Of a stretch of DNA of 64,000 nucleotides, positions 56,951-64,000 are shown in pieces (positions within the stretch are counted from its first letter, which is position 1; every line of letters begins with the position of its first letter). Origin of the DNA: Acidobacteriaceae bacterium (GTDB lineage Bacteria > Acidobacteriota > Terriglobia > Terriglobales > Acidobacteriaceae). Location: positions 138,107-202,106 of the forward strand of contig PLCO01000015.1 in NCBI GenBank assembly GCA_003134815.1, written 5' to 3'. Both the position numbers and the translations under genes were made by a program. The notes under the pieces were generated by a model. That model saw nothing but the letters and a program-made list of their open reading frames with translations, had not been told where the DNA came from and searched no databases.

Positions 56951-59185
56951 CTATTGCTTCGGCACAACAGGCTGCAGCCATGCGCCGTTGCCCGCCGAAT
57001 CCCATACATCGAAGCGAATCCACTTTTTGCCGCGCGCGTCGAATGGGATGCGGAAGGTCTTGGTGCCGAAGGGCTCGGTGTCAGTGAGGCGAATGATTTG
57101 CCTATCGACCTTCGCGCCGTCGCTCCAAACCAGTTCGGCGAATTCGAGCGGGAACGTGTACTCGATGCTTGCTGTATAGACGCTTTTCGCGCCCGAGCCT
57201 TCAATTTCCCAGTTGTGGAAGAGGATCTCGCCGGTGGTGCCGAAGAAATTGCCTGCCCGAATGCCTTCGACGACAGGGGCCCAGCTCTCGTTGCAGACCG
57301 GAACTTTATCGAGCTTGAGGTAATTGATAGCCAGCAGCGGATAGGTCTCGTCGCTGGGAACCTTCATGTAGGTGTCGCCTTCTGCGAGCATGAACTTGGG
57401 TTTTGGCGCCCAGTTGCTCATTTCGTCGTTAACGCCGAAGCAACGATCCTCGCACAGGCGCTCCTGCGAGAGATCGACCGGCAGCGACTCCCAGGATGCG
57501 CCTATGAATCGGTCGCTCAGGAAGAAGTCTTTGTCCTTGTACACGTCTGGATACATTGCGGAACTTTTTGTGCGCGGATGCGCTGTCCAGAGGATTCCCT
57601 GTTCACGATTCACGAAGTTCTCAATGTCCTCGACCGAGCCGAGATGATAGACGTGCCCGTATGTCGGGTCGTTCTCCTCGAAGGTCTGATCGCCGGGCCG
57701 CGGAACGGCGTGGGAGAAGTAGACCGGCTTGGGCAACATCAAATACCAATGGCCGCCGAGATAGCTGTTCACCTCTTCGGCGGCAATGACGAGGAAGTTC
57801 TTGTCGCTCATTTTGCGCGCGCCTTCAAAGTAGAGCTTTTGCTCATAAAAGCGCTTGGGGCCAGGATCGCCGAAGTCGGAATCGTCGTGGAAGTCGGCGA
57901 GGTAGACGATGTTGATTCCCAGGCCGCGGAAGACTGGAACCCACGTGGGCATAAAGTCGGAGGTGCCGCGGTCGCGGATCATCTCGTTGAATTCGAGATG
58001 GAAGTGGCCGGTGACGGTCTTGAAACCGGGAACCGGTTTGTAAGCGTCGTTGTGCGTGTACGCCATCACCTGCTGCTGTGTTTGGTGGGAGCCAGCGGCA
58101 CTGAGGTAGTAGTAGACCGCCATGCGCTGCACCGTACCCGGAGGCGCGTTGTAGAGGGCGTAATTGTAGATCTGCGAGCGCGCAACGCGGACGCGGTGAT
58201 CCCACACCTCGTCCGAGACGCCCCGGGGCGCATAGCCTTCGCCGTGCTCGGGCTGCATCACACCGAGAGAGAATGCGCTGTCGCTGTCCTTGCGGTAATA
58301 AACATAGCCCAGGTTGACCTCGTTCTCGCGCGCGAAAAAGAACTTGTGCGGTGGCGGAAAAATGGCGAGCGAGCCCGCGCCGGCGTCGAGAATCTCAAGG
58401 CGATTACGGGCTTGGAGATCGACGGGCTGCTCGTTGACGTCGCCGCCGAACTCGTATTCTTGCCATTCCTGCGCATCGTCGCGCCACTCGAGCTTTGTGT
58501 CCGGACCGACGGAGAATCCCTTCAGGCCGGCCTTGTAGATGTACGCGACGTCGGGCGCGTCGGTTTTGGCCAGCGCCTCCTGGCGGAGCAGGTTCGAGCC
58601 TTTGTAGGCAGTGAACTCAAGATCGCCGGAAAACAAGCCAAGGGTGAGGCCGTTGAAATCGACGCTTACGCGGTCGCCGTCGCTCTTCACGCGGCATGAA
58701 CTGGAACTGTAACTCACCGTCGCACGTTTCACCTCATCGGGTGTGCGGCCCGGACCGACAAGATGCGAGTCATGGCCGGGAATCTCAAGCGGCGCATCCC
58801 AGAACACGTTCCACTTGTACTCGTTTTCGGCTTCGGGTGTGTCGGCGTGCAGCTTCTTCAGAATGTCGAGTTCGGTAGTGGAGATGCGCCGGCGGCCGGT
58901 GGTGACTTGAAAGTCCGGCGTCAGGTCCTTGCCGAGAACGATCCACGCTCCGCCGGGTTTGCGTGCGGCAAGCTCGGCGACAATCGGCTGGCCGTTGCGC
59001 AAGGCGAAACGCGCGCGGTTCTGCTGGCTTTGCTCACCCGGCCACGATACTTCAACGGAATCGCGGCCCGCCGTCGCGCTCACGCCTGCGATGCCTTTCC
59101 AATCCTGTAAATTGCAGCTCGTGGTCTGCGCGGCGGCCGCAGTGCCACAAAAAATGAATGCCCATGCCACGTGAACCAATCTCAT
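56951..59185 (-). CDS. Secreted PHP-like protein of unknown function
   Basis: About 744 residues from ATG 59185 (MRLVHVAWAFIFCG), which gives a signal peptide. The N-terminal half is beta-rich and resembles carbohydrate-active enzyme modules (VNEQPVDLQARNRLEIL, FYSGDL-like LFSGDLEFTAYKG). The C-terminal half has PHP-type metal motifs: GHFHLEF (His394, His396), YLADFHDDSD, AAEEVNSYLGGHWYL (Glu and His479), and ILWTAHPRTKSS (His536), then a beta domain ending WIRFDVWDSAGNGAWL. PHP folds hydrolyse phosphoesters, often with three metals. Export, and neighbours that transport sugar and transfer acetyl groups, suggest a glycan-related hydrolase. It is not a known named family to me. Confidence 0.6.
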   Translation of the reverse strand: MRLVHVAWAFIFCGTAAAAQTTSCNLQDWKGIAGVSATAGRDSVEVSWPGEQSQQNRARFALRNGQPIVAELAARKPGGAWIVLGKDLTPDFQVTTGRRRISTTELDILKKLHADTPEAENEYKWNVFWDAPLEIPGHDSHLVGPGRTPDEVKRATVSYSSSSCRVKSDGDRVSVDFNGLTLGLFSGDLEFTAYKGSNLLRQEALAKTDAPDVAYIYKAGLKGFSVGPDTKLEWRDDAQEWQEYEFGGDVNEQPVDLQARNRLEILDAGAGSLAIFPPPHKFFFARENEVNLGYVYYRKDSDSAFSLGVMQPEHGEGYAPRGVSDEVWDHRVRVARSQIYNYALYNAPPGTVQRMAVYYYLSAAGSHQTQQQVMAYTHNDAYKPVPGFKTVTGHFHLEFNEMIRDRGTSDFMPTWVPVFRGLGINIVYLADFHDDSDFGDPGPKRFYEQKLYFEGARKMSDKNFLVIAAEEVNSYLGGHWYLMLPKPVYFSHAVPRPGDQTFEENDPTYGHVYHLGSVEDIENFVNREQGILWTAHPRTKSSAMYPDVYKDKDFFLSDRFIGASWESLPVDLSQERLCEDRCFGVNDEMSNWAPKPKFMLAEGDTYMKVPSDETYPLLAINYLKLDKVPVCNESWAPVVEGIRAGNFFGTTGEILFHNWEIEGSGAKSVYTASIEYTFPLEFAELVWSDGAKVDRQIIRLTDTEPFGTKTFRIPFDARGKKWIRFDVWDSAGNGAWLQPVVPKQ

Positions 59186-59275
59186 AAATATCCCGGTTCC
59201 ATTGCGGTTGGTCTTTCGCATTAGGTTGGCCGTCCGCACAGTGTGCGTGAGCGGACGAATTTGCGCGCGGGCAAA

Positions 59276-60448
59276 TTATACCCTTACGAAGATCTTCCTG
59301 CGGTAAAGCGCCCATACGGGCAAAAAGCAGACGGCCGCGTAGGAAGCGGAGAAGGCCAAAGCTCTCCATCCGGGATCACCGATGGATTCGAAAACGCGAG
59401 CGTAGATATAGCTGAGCGCATCCGTTCGCCGCGCCTCAAAAGTAACCGGGATGAGTGCGATGGCGGCGCCCATCAGTTCGCTGATCATATACGCGACGAT
59501 GGCATTTGAGCCGAAGACGAGCCAGGGCCAGGCCTGAGCTTTACTCAAACCTGATTTACACCAGCCTCGCTGCTCCACGACCCAATAAACAAGCGCAAAC
59601 AAAAGCAGCGACCATCCGGCTGCGACCAGCACGTAAGAACTGGTCCACATTTTCTTGTTGAGCGGTAGCCAGATCGACCAAAAATAACCCGACGCCAGGC
59701 ACGCGGCTGCACCCGCAGCCAGGCCGAGCGTCTTCGTCCTCGCTGCACGATTGCTGGTAAGCCAAAGCGCGGCCAGGAGTCCGATAAGCGTGGTTCCAAT
59801 GGCCGGAATGTCGCTGAGCAGCCCTTCGGGATCGCGTGTATCGTCAAGCGGCGCGTCTTCGTAAAGATGTCCGGGCAAGAGTTGCCGGTCAACCCACGCG
59901 ACGATGTTCTGGTCCTTATCGAGAAGGGGAATGTCGCGGCCTGGAACGCCCGCTCCCGGCACTGGAACCCAGCGCACCAAAACCCAATAGCCGATAAGCA
60001 CGCAAGCGAGAAGCGCGACCTTGGTCCAAATGCGGCGGTCCCATAGATAGAAGAGGCTCACGATCAGATAGCAGATGGCTATGCGCTGCAACACGCCATA
60101 GATGCGGAGGTGGTCGAGATGGAACCAGGGAAAGCCGTTGACGACAATGCCGCACAGGAACAAGACAACCGCGCGCCGCAGCGAACGCCACGCAAGCTTG
60201 GCGCGCGATTCGCCGCGCCTGAGCCGCGTGTCGACGGAAAAGACGATGGACGCACCCACGATAAAGAGAAATGTGGGAAAGACGAGATCCGTGGCGGTGA
60301 ATCCATTCCAATCGGCGTGGCGCATCTGGGTCCACGCGCCGTCGCCGCCAGTATTGTTCACCATGATCATGAAAGCGATGGTGAGGCCGCGCAGGATGTC
60401 GAGCGAATGCAGACGCCGAGGCGCTGAATCAAACACAGGACCGGTCAT
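59276..60448 (-). CDS. HGSNAT/DUF5009-type membrane acyltransferase
   Basis: About 390 residues from ATG 60448 (MTGPVFDSA). The first helix carries LHSLDILRGLTIAFMIMVNNTGGDGA, then HADWNGFTATDLVFPTFLFIVGASIVFS, which match the heparan-alpha-glucosaminide N-acetyltransferase family and its bacterial NagX-like relatives; RVYGVLQRIAICYLI appears as RIYGVLQRIAICYLIVSLFY. About ten helices. The human enzyme moves acetyl from acetyl-CoA across the membrane to terminal glucosamine. Here it probably acetylates a sugar at the membrane. It lies 90 bases upstream of the PHP-like gene on the same strand. Confidence 0.85.
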   Translation of the reverse strand: MTGPVFDSAPRRLHSLDILRGLTIAFMIMVNNTGGDGAWTQMRHADWNGFTATDLVFPTFLFIVGASIVFSVDTRLRRGESRAKLAWRSLRRAVVLFLCGIVVNGFPWFHLDHLRIYGVLQRIAICYLIVSLFYLWDRRIWTKVALLACVLIGYWVLVRWVPVPGAGVPGRDIPLLDKDQNIVAWVDRQLLPGHLYEDAPLDDTRDPEGLLSDIPAIGTTLIGLLAALWLTSNRAARTKTLGLAAGAAACLASGYFWSIWLPLNKKMWTSSYVLVAAGWSLLLFALVYWVVEQRGWCKSGLSKAQAWPWLVFGSNAIVAYMISELMGAAIALIPVTFEARRTDALSYIYARVFESIGDPGWRALAFSASYAAVCFLPVWALYRRKIFVRV

Positions 60449-60787
60449 GGCGCCAAGGCTCTCCCTCAGAGCGGCTCCCACAATTCATCTGCCAATTCCC
60501 GCACCGTACCGGGTGGCTTTCTCTTAAGGAAAAAGTCACTTGTCGGTCCTGGTTTCCGTGCACAGCAATTGTGGGACCGCTGTAATTGCGAATGCACCTA
60601 CGCTACGCGACCGGACGCGCTTTGGCCAAGATGAACGAGCTGATATTGGTGGACTATCGACGGCCGTGGGGCATGCGGGCTGAGGGAGACCCCGCCCGCA
60701 GCTTGTGACGCGCCGGCCCCTGCGCTGCTACACTCGCCCTTCGGGGATTTCTCAAGCTCTTTGCTTGCCCTCATCCGGAGGCTCTCC
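60449..60787. other. Divergent intergenic region with a decayed copy of the repeat hairpin
   Basis: This 339-base region separates the acyltransferase and OPT genes. At 60513-60539 GTGGCTTTCTC and GAAAAAGTCAC form an imperfect hairpin that resembles the core of the 111-bp repeats. I see no gene. The promoters of both flanking genes should lie here but no clear hexamers stand out. Confidence 0.45.
60513..60539. repeat. Decayed copy of the 111-bp repeat core hairpin
   Basis: GTGGCTTTCTC-TTAAG-GAAAAAGTCAC matches the 29172-29198 hairpin in most positions, with one mismatch and one G-T pair in the stem. The following TGTCGGTCCTGGTTTCC also resembles the bases after the hairpin in the full copies. 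The terminal inverted repeats are not recognisable. Confidence 0.5.
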
Positions 60788-62980
60788 GTGGCCGACTTCC
60801 AGCCTTTCATTCCCGACGACCAACATCCGCCCGAGTTCACGCTTCGTGCGATCCTTCTTGGCTGCTTCTTCGGGCTTATCTTTGGGGCCGTTACTGTCTA
60901 CGTGGGCTTGCGCGCTGGACTCACCGTGGCCGCTTCCATTCCCATTGCGGTCCTATCCATCAGCATTCTTCGCGCCTTCGGCCGCGCCTCCATTCTTGAA
61001 AACAACATCGTTCAGACCACGGGCAACGCCGGGCAGTCGATTGCCTCGGGCGTGATCTTCACCTTGCCCGCACTTGTCTTTCTCGGATTCGATCTCGAGT
61101 ACTCCCGAATCTTTGTGCTGGCGCTCATTGGCGGATGGCTCGGCGTCCTTTTCATGATTCCGCTGCGTCGACAGCTCATCGTGCAGGAACACGGCACCCT
61201 TCCCTATCCCGAGGGCACAGCATGCGCCGACGTGCTGATTGCGGGAGAAAGAGGCGGCTCGTTGGCAAGCCGCGTCTTTCTTGGCCTCGGCCTCGGCGGT
61301 TTGTACACCTTCTTGCAGAACAAATTTCTCTTCAGCGCCTGGCCCGGCTCACCGGAGTATCAGCCCGACTTTGGTCCTCAGCATGTGCTCAAAGGCGCGA
61401 GCATCAACGCCGACGCCACGTCGGAGTATCTGGGCGTGGGTTACATCATCGGTTCGCGAGTGGCCGGCATTATCTTCGCCGGTGGCGTCTTCTCATGGCT
61501 TGTCGTGATGCCGCTGATTTATTTCTTTGGTAAGGCGCTGCCCAGCCCCGTCTATCCCGGCCAAACTCCGATCGCGCAGATGGGCCCCAGCGATCTTTGG
61601 GCCACCTACATCAAGCCCATGGGCGCAGGCGCAGTTGCTGCTGCCGGTCTGATCACCCTCATCAAGACGCTGCCCACTATCTGGGGTGCGCTGACGGCCG
61701 GTGTGCGCACCATGCGCAAGGGCGCTGGAGCAACGCTGGCCAAACCCGCGCGCACCGAGGACGATCTTCCCATGTCCGTCGTTCTTATCGGCTCACTGCT
61801 CATCGTCGTCTGCATGTTTATCTTTCTCGAATTCAAGCCGGTCCCCGGCGCTTTTGTGGGCTGGGCAGCCAATCTTGCCGCATCGCTCCTTGTGGTTGTC
61901 TTCGGGTTTCTTTTTGTCACCGTCAGTTCGCGCATTGTTGGCCTGGTAGGGTCCTCGGCCAGTCCCGTCTCCGGAATGACCATAGCGACCCTGATGGCCA
62001 CGGCGGCTATTTTTCTGGTGCAAGGCTGGACCGCACCTGCATTCGGCGCACTCGCCATCACGATTGGGGGTGTAGTCTGCATCGCTGCATCGAACTCCGG
62101 CGACACTTCGCAGGATCTGAAGACCGGCTACATTGTCGGCTCCACGCCTCGACTGCAACAGATCGCGCTGATGATCGGCGTGGTTGTCTCGACGCTTGTC
62201 ATCGGATTCACGCTGAATCTTATGAACGTCGGCCTGCAGGAGTTTCACGCCGCCGCACAACCATGGAACATCAACGCTCCACACCCTGGCGTCTCCATTC
62301 AGTCCGATACCCACACGCTCCGCGATCAGATCCCCGTCATTGGCCCCGACGGCAAAACGACGACCACTCACCAGAAATCCGAGTACGTTCTGCTGAACTC
62401 GATCGGGTCGACCGAGTTGCAGGACGGCAAGTATCTCTATTCGCCGGCTTCTGGACAAATTGAAGTGCATTGGATTCAGGGCATCGGATCGGCGAATGCG
62501 CCCGCGCCGCAAGCTCGCCTGATGGCCACGGTCATCAACGGAATTCTGAGCCGCAAGCTGCCGTGGGGACTGGTGTTGCTCGGCGTGTCGCTGGTGATCG
62601 CCGTTGAGTTGCTGGGCATTCGCTCACTTCCTTTTGCGGTCGGGGCTTATCTTCCCATCGGCACCACTTTGCCCATCTTCTGCGGCGGCGTTATTCGCTG
62701 GCTGGTGGAGCGGGCAGCCGAGCGCGGGGGCGATTCCGATTCCTGCGCCAGCGAAGAAATTTCGCCGGGGTCACTCTTTGCATCGGGGCTCATCGCCGCC
62801 GGTGGCATCGCAGGCCTCATCGGCGTGGCACTGAAAGCCGTTGAAGCCACTTACTACGACAACCGCGACCTGCTGAACCTGCCGCACACCTTCCTCGATC
62901 GCGATTGGGTCTCGGTGCTGGCCTTCGCAATGCTGGCGTATTCGCTGTATTTCTTTGCACGCAAGCCGCTGAAGAAGTAG
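60788..62980 (+). CDS. OPT family oligopeptide/metal-chelate transporter
   Basis: About 730 residues from GTG 60788, chosen because GGAGG (60777-60781) is 6 bases ahead; a TTG 27 bases upstream is also in frame. The OPT pattern starts PPEFTLRAILLGCFFGLIFGAVTVYVGLRAGLTVAASIPIAVLSI, then NNIVQTTGNAGQSIASGVIFTLPAL and a repeat of this in the second half. About 16 helices. Members carry oligopeptides, or metal chelates such as iron-siderophore in the YSL branch. A hydrophilic stretch (VSIQSDTHTLRDQIPVIGPDGK) between helices looks like a periplasmic loop. The neighbouring genes are not peptide-related, so the substrate is open. Confidence 0.9.
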   Translation: MADFQPFIPDDQHPPEFTLRAILLGCFFGLIFGAVTVYVGLRAGLTVAASIPIAVLSISILRAFGRASILENNIVQTTGNAGQSIASGVIFTLPALVFLGFDLEYSRIFVLALIGGWLGVLFMIPLRRQLIVQEHGTLPYPEGTACADVLIAGERGGSLASRVFLGLGLGGLYTFLQNKFLFSAWPGSPEYQPDFGPQHVLKGASINADATSEYLGVGYIIGSRVAGIIFAGGVFSWLVVMPLIYFFGKALPSPVYPGQTPIAQMGPSDLWATYIKPMGAGAVAAAGLITLIKTLPTIWGALTAGVRTMRKGAGATLAKPARTEDDLPMSVVLIGSLLIVVCMFIFLEFKPVPGAFVGWAANLAASLLVVVFGFLFVTVSSRIVGLVGSSASPVSGMTIATLMATAAIFLVQGWTAPAFGALAITIGGVVCIAASNSGDTSQDLKTGYIVGSTPRLQQIALMIGVVVSTLVIGFTLNLMNVGLQEFHAAAQPWNINAPHPGVSIQSDTHTLRDQIPVIGPDGKTTTTHQKSEYVLLNSIGSTELQDGKYLYSPASGQIEVHWIQGIGSANAPAPQARLMATVINGILSRKLPWGLVLLGVSLVIAVELLGIRSLPFAVGAYLPIGTTLPIFCGGVIRWLVERAAERGGDSDSCASEEISPGSLFASGLIAAGGIAGLIGVALKAVEATYYDNRDLLNLPHTFLDRDWVSVLAFAMLAYSLYFFARKPLKK

Positions 62981-63000
62981 GCGCTAAGCCTGCACCGCAG

Positions 63001-63333
63001 TCAGGCCACAAGCGAGACTTCGCCTTGCCGCCCGCGCGCCGGTTTCACGCTGATTTCCACGTCCTGACCGAGAGCGGTGAGGAATTTCATCAGGCGCTCG
63101 ACCGAGAAAGAGCCGGCGCGGTTGCGCATCAACGCCGATACGTGTGGCTGCTTGATGCCCAGAACCTTTCCCGCTTCGGCTTGCGTAAGGTCACGCTTCC
63201 GAATGAGACGGTAAATTTCAAGCGTGAGCCTAGCCTTCAAAAGTTCCTGTTCAGGGCGAGGAAGGCCCAGATCGGCGAATACGTTCCCGCTGCTCTTTGC
63301 TGCCTTGACCGTGTTTTTCGCTTTTGTGGTCAT
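63001..63333 (-). CDS. XRE-family antitoxin (HigA type)
   Basis: About 110 residues from ATG 63333, one base after the toxin stop. The helix-turn-helix is LTQAEAGKVLGIKQPHVSALMRNR (residues about 50-73) followed by FSVERLMKFLTALGQDVEISVKPA, the XRE pattern of HigA/antitoxin pairs with a Gp49-like toxin. The basic N-terminal stretch TTKAKNTVKAAK may be the disordered toxin-binding part. The gene is second in the operon, toxin first, which is the HigBA order. It probably represses its own promoter through the palindrome at 63699-63724. Confidence 0.88.
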   Translation of the reverse strand: MTTKAKNTVKAAKSSGNVFADLGLPRPEQELLKARLTLEIYRLIRKRDLTQAEAGKVLGIKQPHVSALMRNRAGSFSVERLMKFLTALGQDVEISVKPARGRQGEVSLVA

Positions 63334-63334
63334 G

Positions 63335-63697
63335 TCAGTTTTGCCTTTCTCTGTGCAATCGCCCAGCTTCGGCCAGCCGTTGCTTAATGAGATCCAGATC
63401 TTGCCTCGGCGTCGCAATGCCGCGCTTCGACTTCTTTTGAAATGCGTGCAGCACATAAAGCGCCTCTGCGTACCGAACCGTGTACACGGCGCGCCACGAA
63501 CCACCCTCATCCTTGGCGACAATCTCAAGCACCGAAGCTCCGCCAAAGCCTTTTAGGGCTTTCGCAGCCGGATCGGTTTCGCCCTGTTGCGCGGCATACA
63601 AGGCCAGGCCCATCTCGCGCCGGATGCCCCGGGGAAATGCTCGCAGGTCCCTCCGGCTGGAGCCGAGCCAAACGAGTGGGCGCGCTGATTCGTTCAC
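63335..63697 (-). CDS. RelE/HigB-type toxin (phage-derived Gp49-like)
   Basis: A 120-residue protein from a GTG at 63697. The pattern PLVWLGSSRRDLRAFPRGIRREMGLALYAAQQGE, then KGFGGASVLEIVAKDEGGSWRAVYTVRYAEALYVLHAFQKKSKRGIATP, is the Gp49-like/HigB-related toxin group of RelE-fold mRNA interferases. These cut mRNA at the ribosome and stop translation when free. It is followed by the antitoxin with one base between stop and start, in toxin-first order, and begins directly at a palindromic promoter region. Confidence 0.88.
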   Translation of the reverse strand: MNESARPLVWLGSSRRDLRAFPRGIRREMGLALYAAQQGETDPAAKALKGFGGASVLEIVAKDEGGSWRAVYTVRYAEALYVLHAFQKKSKRGIATPRQDLDLIKQRLAEAGRLHRERQN

Positions 63698-63698
63698 A

Positions 63699-63724
63699 TA
63701 TACAAAAATACGTCTATTTGTATA
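63699..63724. promoter_or_regulatory. Palindromic operator of the HigBA-type operon
   Basis: TATACAAA (63699-63706) and TTTGTATA (63717-63724) form a perfect 8-bp dyad with a 10-base spacer. It begins 2 bases upstream of the toxin start codon and is strongly A+T-rich against the surrounding DNA, so it likely overlaps the promoter and is the antitoxin's binding site. Confidence 0.6.
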
Positions 63725-63798
63725 CAGCCGTCAAACGCACCGCCTCTCAGATGCGCCAATTCCCCTCCGCTACAATAGTGAGAACCGCCCGCAAGTGA

Positions 63799-64000
<202 letters not shown>

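Overview
The window is GC-rich, densely coding bacterial chromosome (about 60 percent G+C by eye). Its protein families fit a soil Acidobacteriota, probably of the Terriglobia/Acidobacteriaceae type: a di-haem protein of the reaction-centre-cytochrome family in an apparently non-phototrophic gene set, a GH51 plus esterase pair, pyrR-pyrB-pyrC, an XRE regulator with small membrane proteins, and intergenic GGGCTTTAGCCC hairpins. No 16S gene or marker alignment is available, so the assignment is inference.

Layout. 1-8.8 kb: end of an unrecognised gene, recX, a VapBC-type toxin-antitoxin pair, an S9 peptidase, then a minus-strand run of heptosyltransferase, isoprenylcysteine-type methyltransferase and DUF3108 protein, and an amino-acid permease. 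9-12.4 kb: secreted GH51 arabinofuranosidase and CE1-type esterase (plant polysaccharide breakdown). 12.5-14.1 kb: a small, lower-GC insertion in the 3' half of tRNA-Leu(UAA), bounded by a 60-bp tRNA duplication and carrying two unknown genes and no integrase. 14.4-17.9 kb: pyrR, pyrB, pyrC, DoxX. 17.9-23 kb: ATP-grasp enzyme with an HEAGH metallopeptidase, an NAD(P)-binding protein, two unknowns, an acyl desaturase. 23.3-31.7 kb: a secreted low-complexity protein with DPDRP repeats, Bcp, 3-methyladenine glycosylase, di-haem cytochrome, L28, MsrB, RidA, an Fpg/Nei glycosylase. 31.8-38.4 kb: panBC, a GT2-GtrA fusion, polysaccharide deacetylase, acyltransferase, hemL.

38.5-40 kb is an XRE-controlled cassette of four very small membrane proteins, three of which share a D-x(3)-G-x(3)-G core, with two matching direct repeats upstream. 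40.1-43.9 kb: purM-purN, a 1.1-kb non-coding AT-rich/repeat region, and a membrane/lipoprotein-like unknown. 44-46.8 kb: HtrA-type protease, coaE, folD. 47.1-51.4 kb: tetrahaem cytochrome, four-cluster ferredoxin and NrfD (an electron-transfer module with no catalytic subunit next to it), and a large polytopic protein. 51.5-55.1 kb: an ARPP-1-type protein divergent from a sigma factor/zinc anti-sigma pair. 55.5-63 kb: sugar MFS transporter, a secreted PHP-like protein, an HGSNAT-like membrane acyltransferase and an OPT transporter. The end holds a HigBA-type toxin-antitoxin pair with a palindromic operator and the start of guaB.

Several small repeat families recur between genes: a 111-bp inverted-repeat element (two good copies and one decayed), heptanucleotide tandem arrays (four places, one inside a coding sequence), GGGCTTTAGCCC hairpins and a 20-bp TTTCAAACTGA motif. 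The candidates I rate highest for something undescribed are the integrase-less tRNA element, the ATP-grasp/HEAGH peptidase pair, the XRE small-membrane-protein cassette, and the secreted PHP-like/HGSNAT-like/sugar-transporter cluster.
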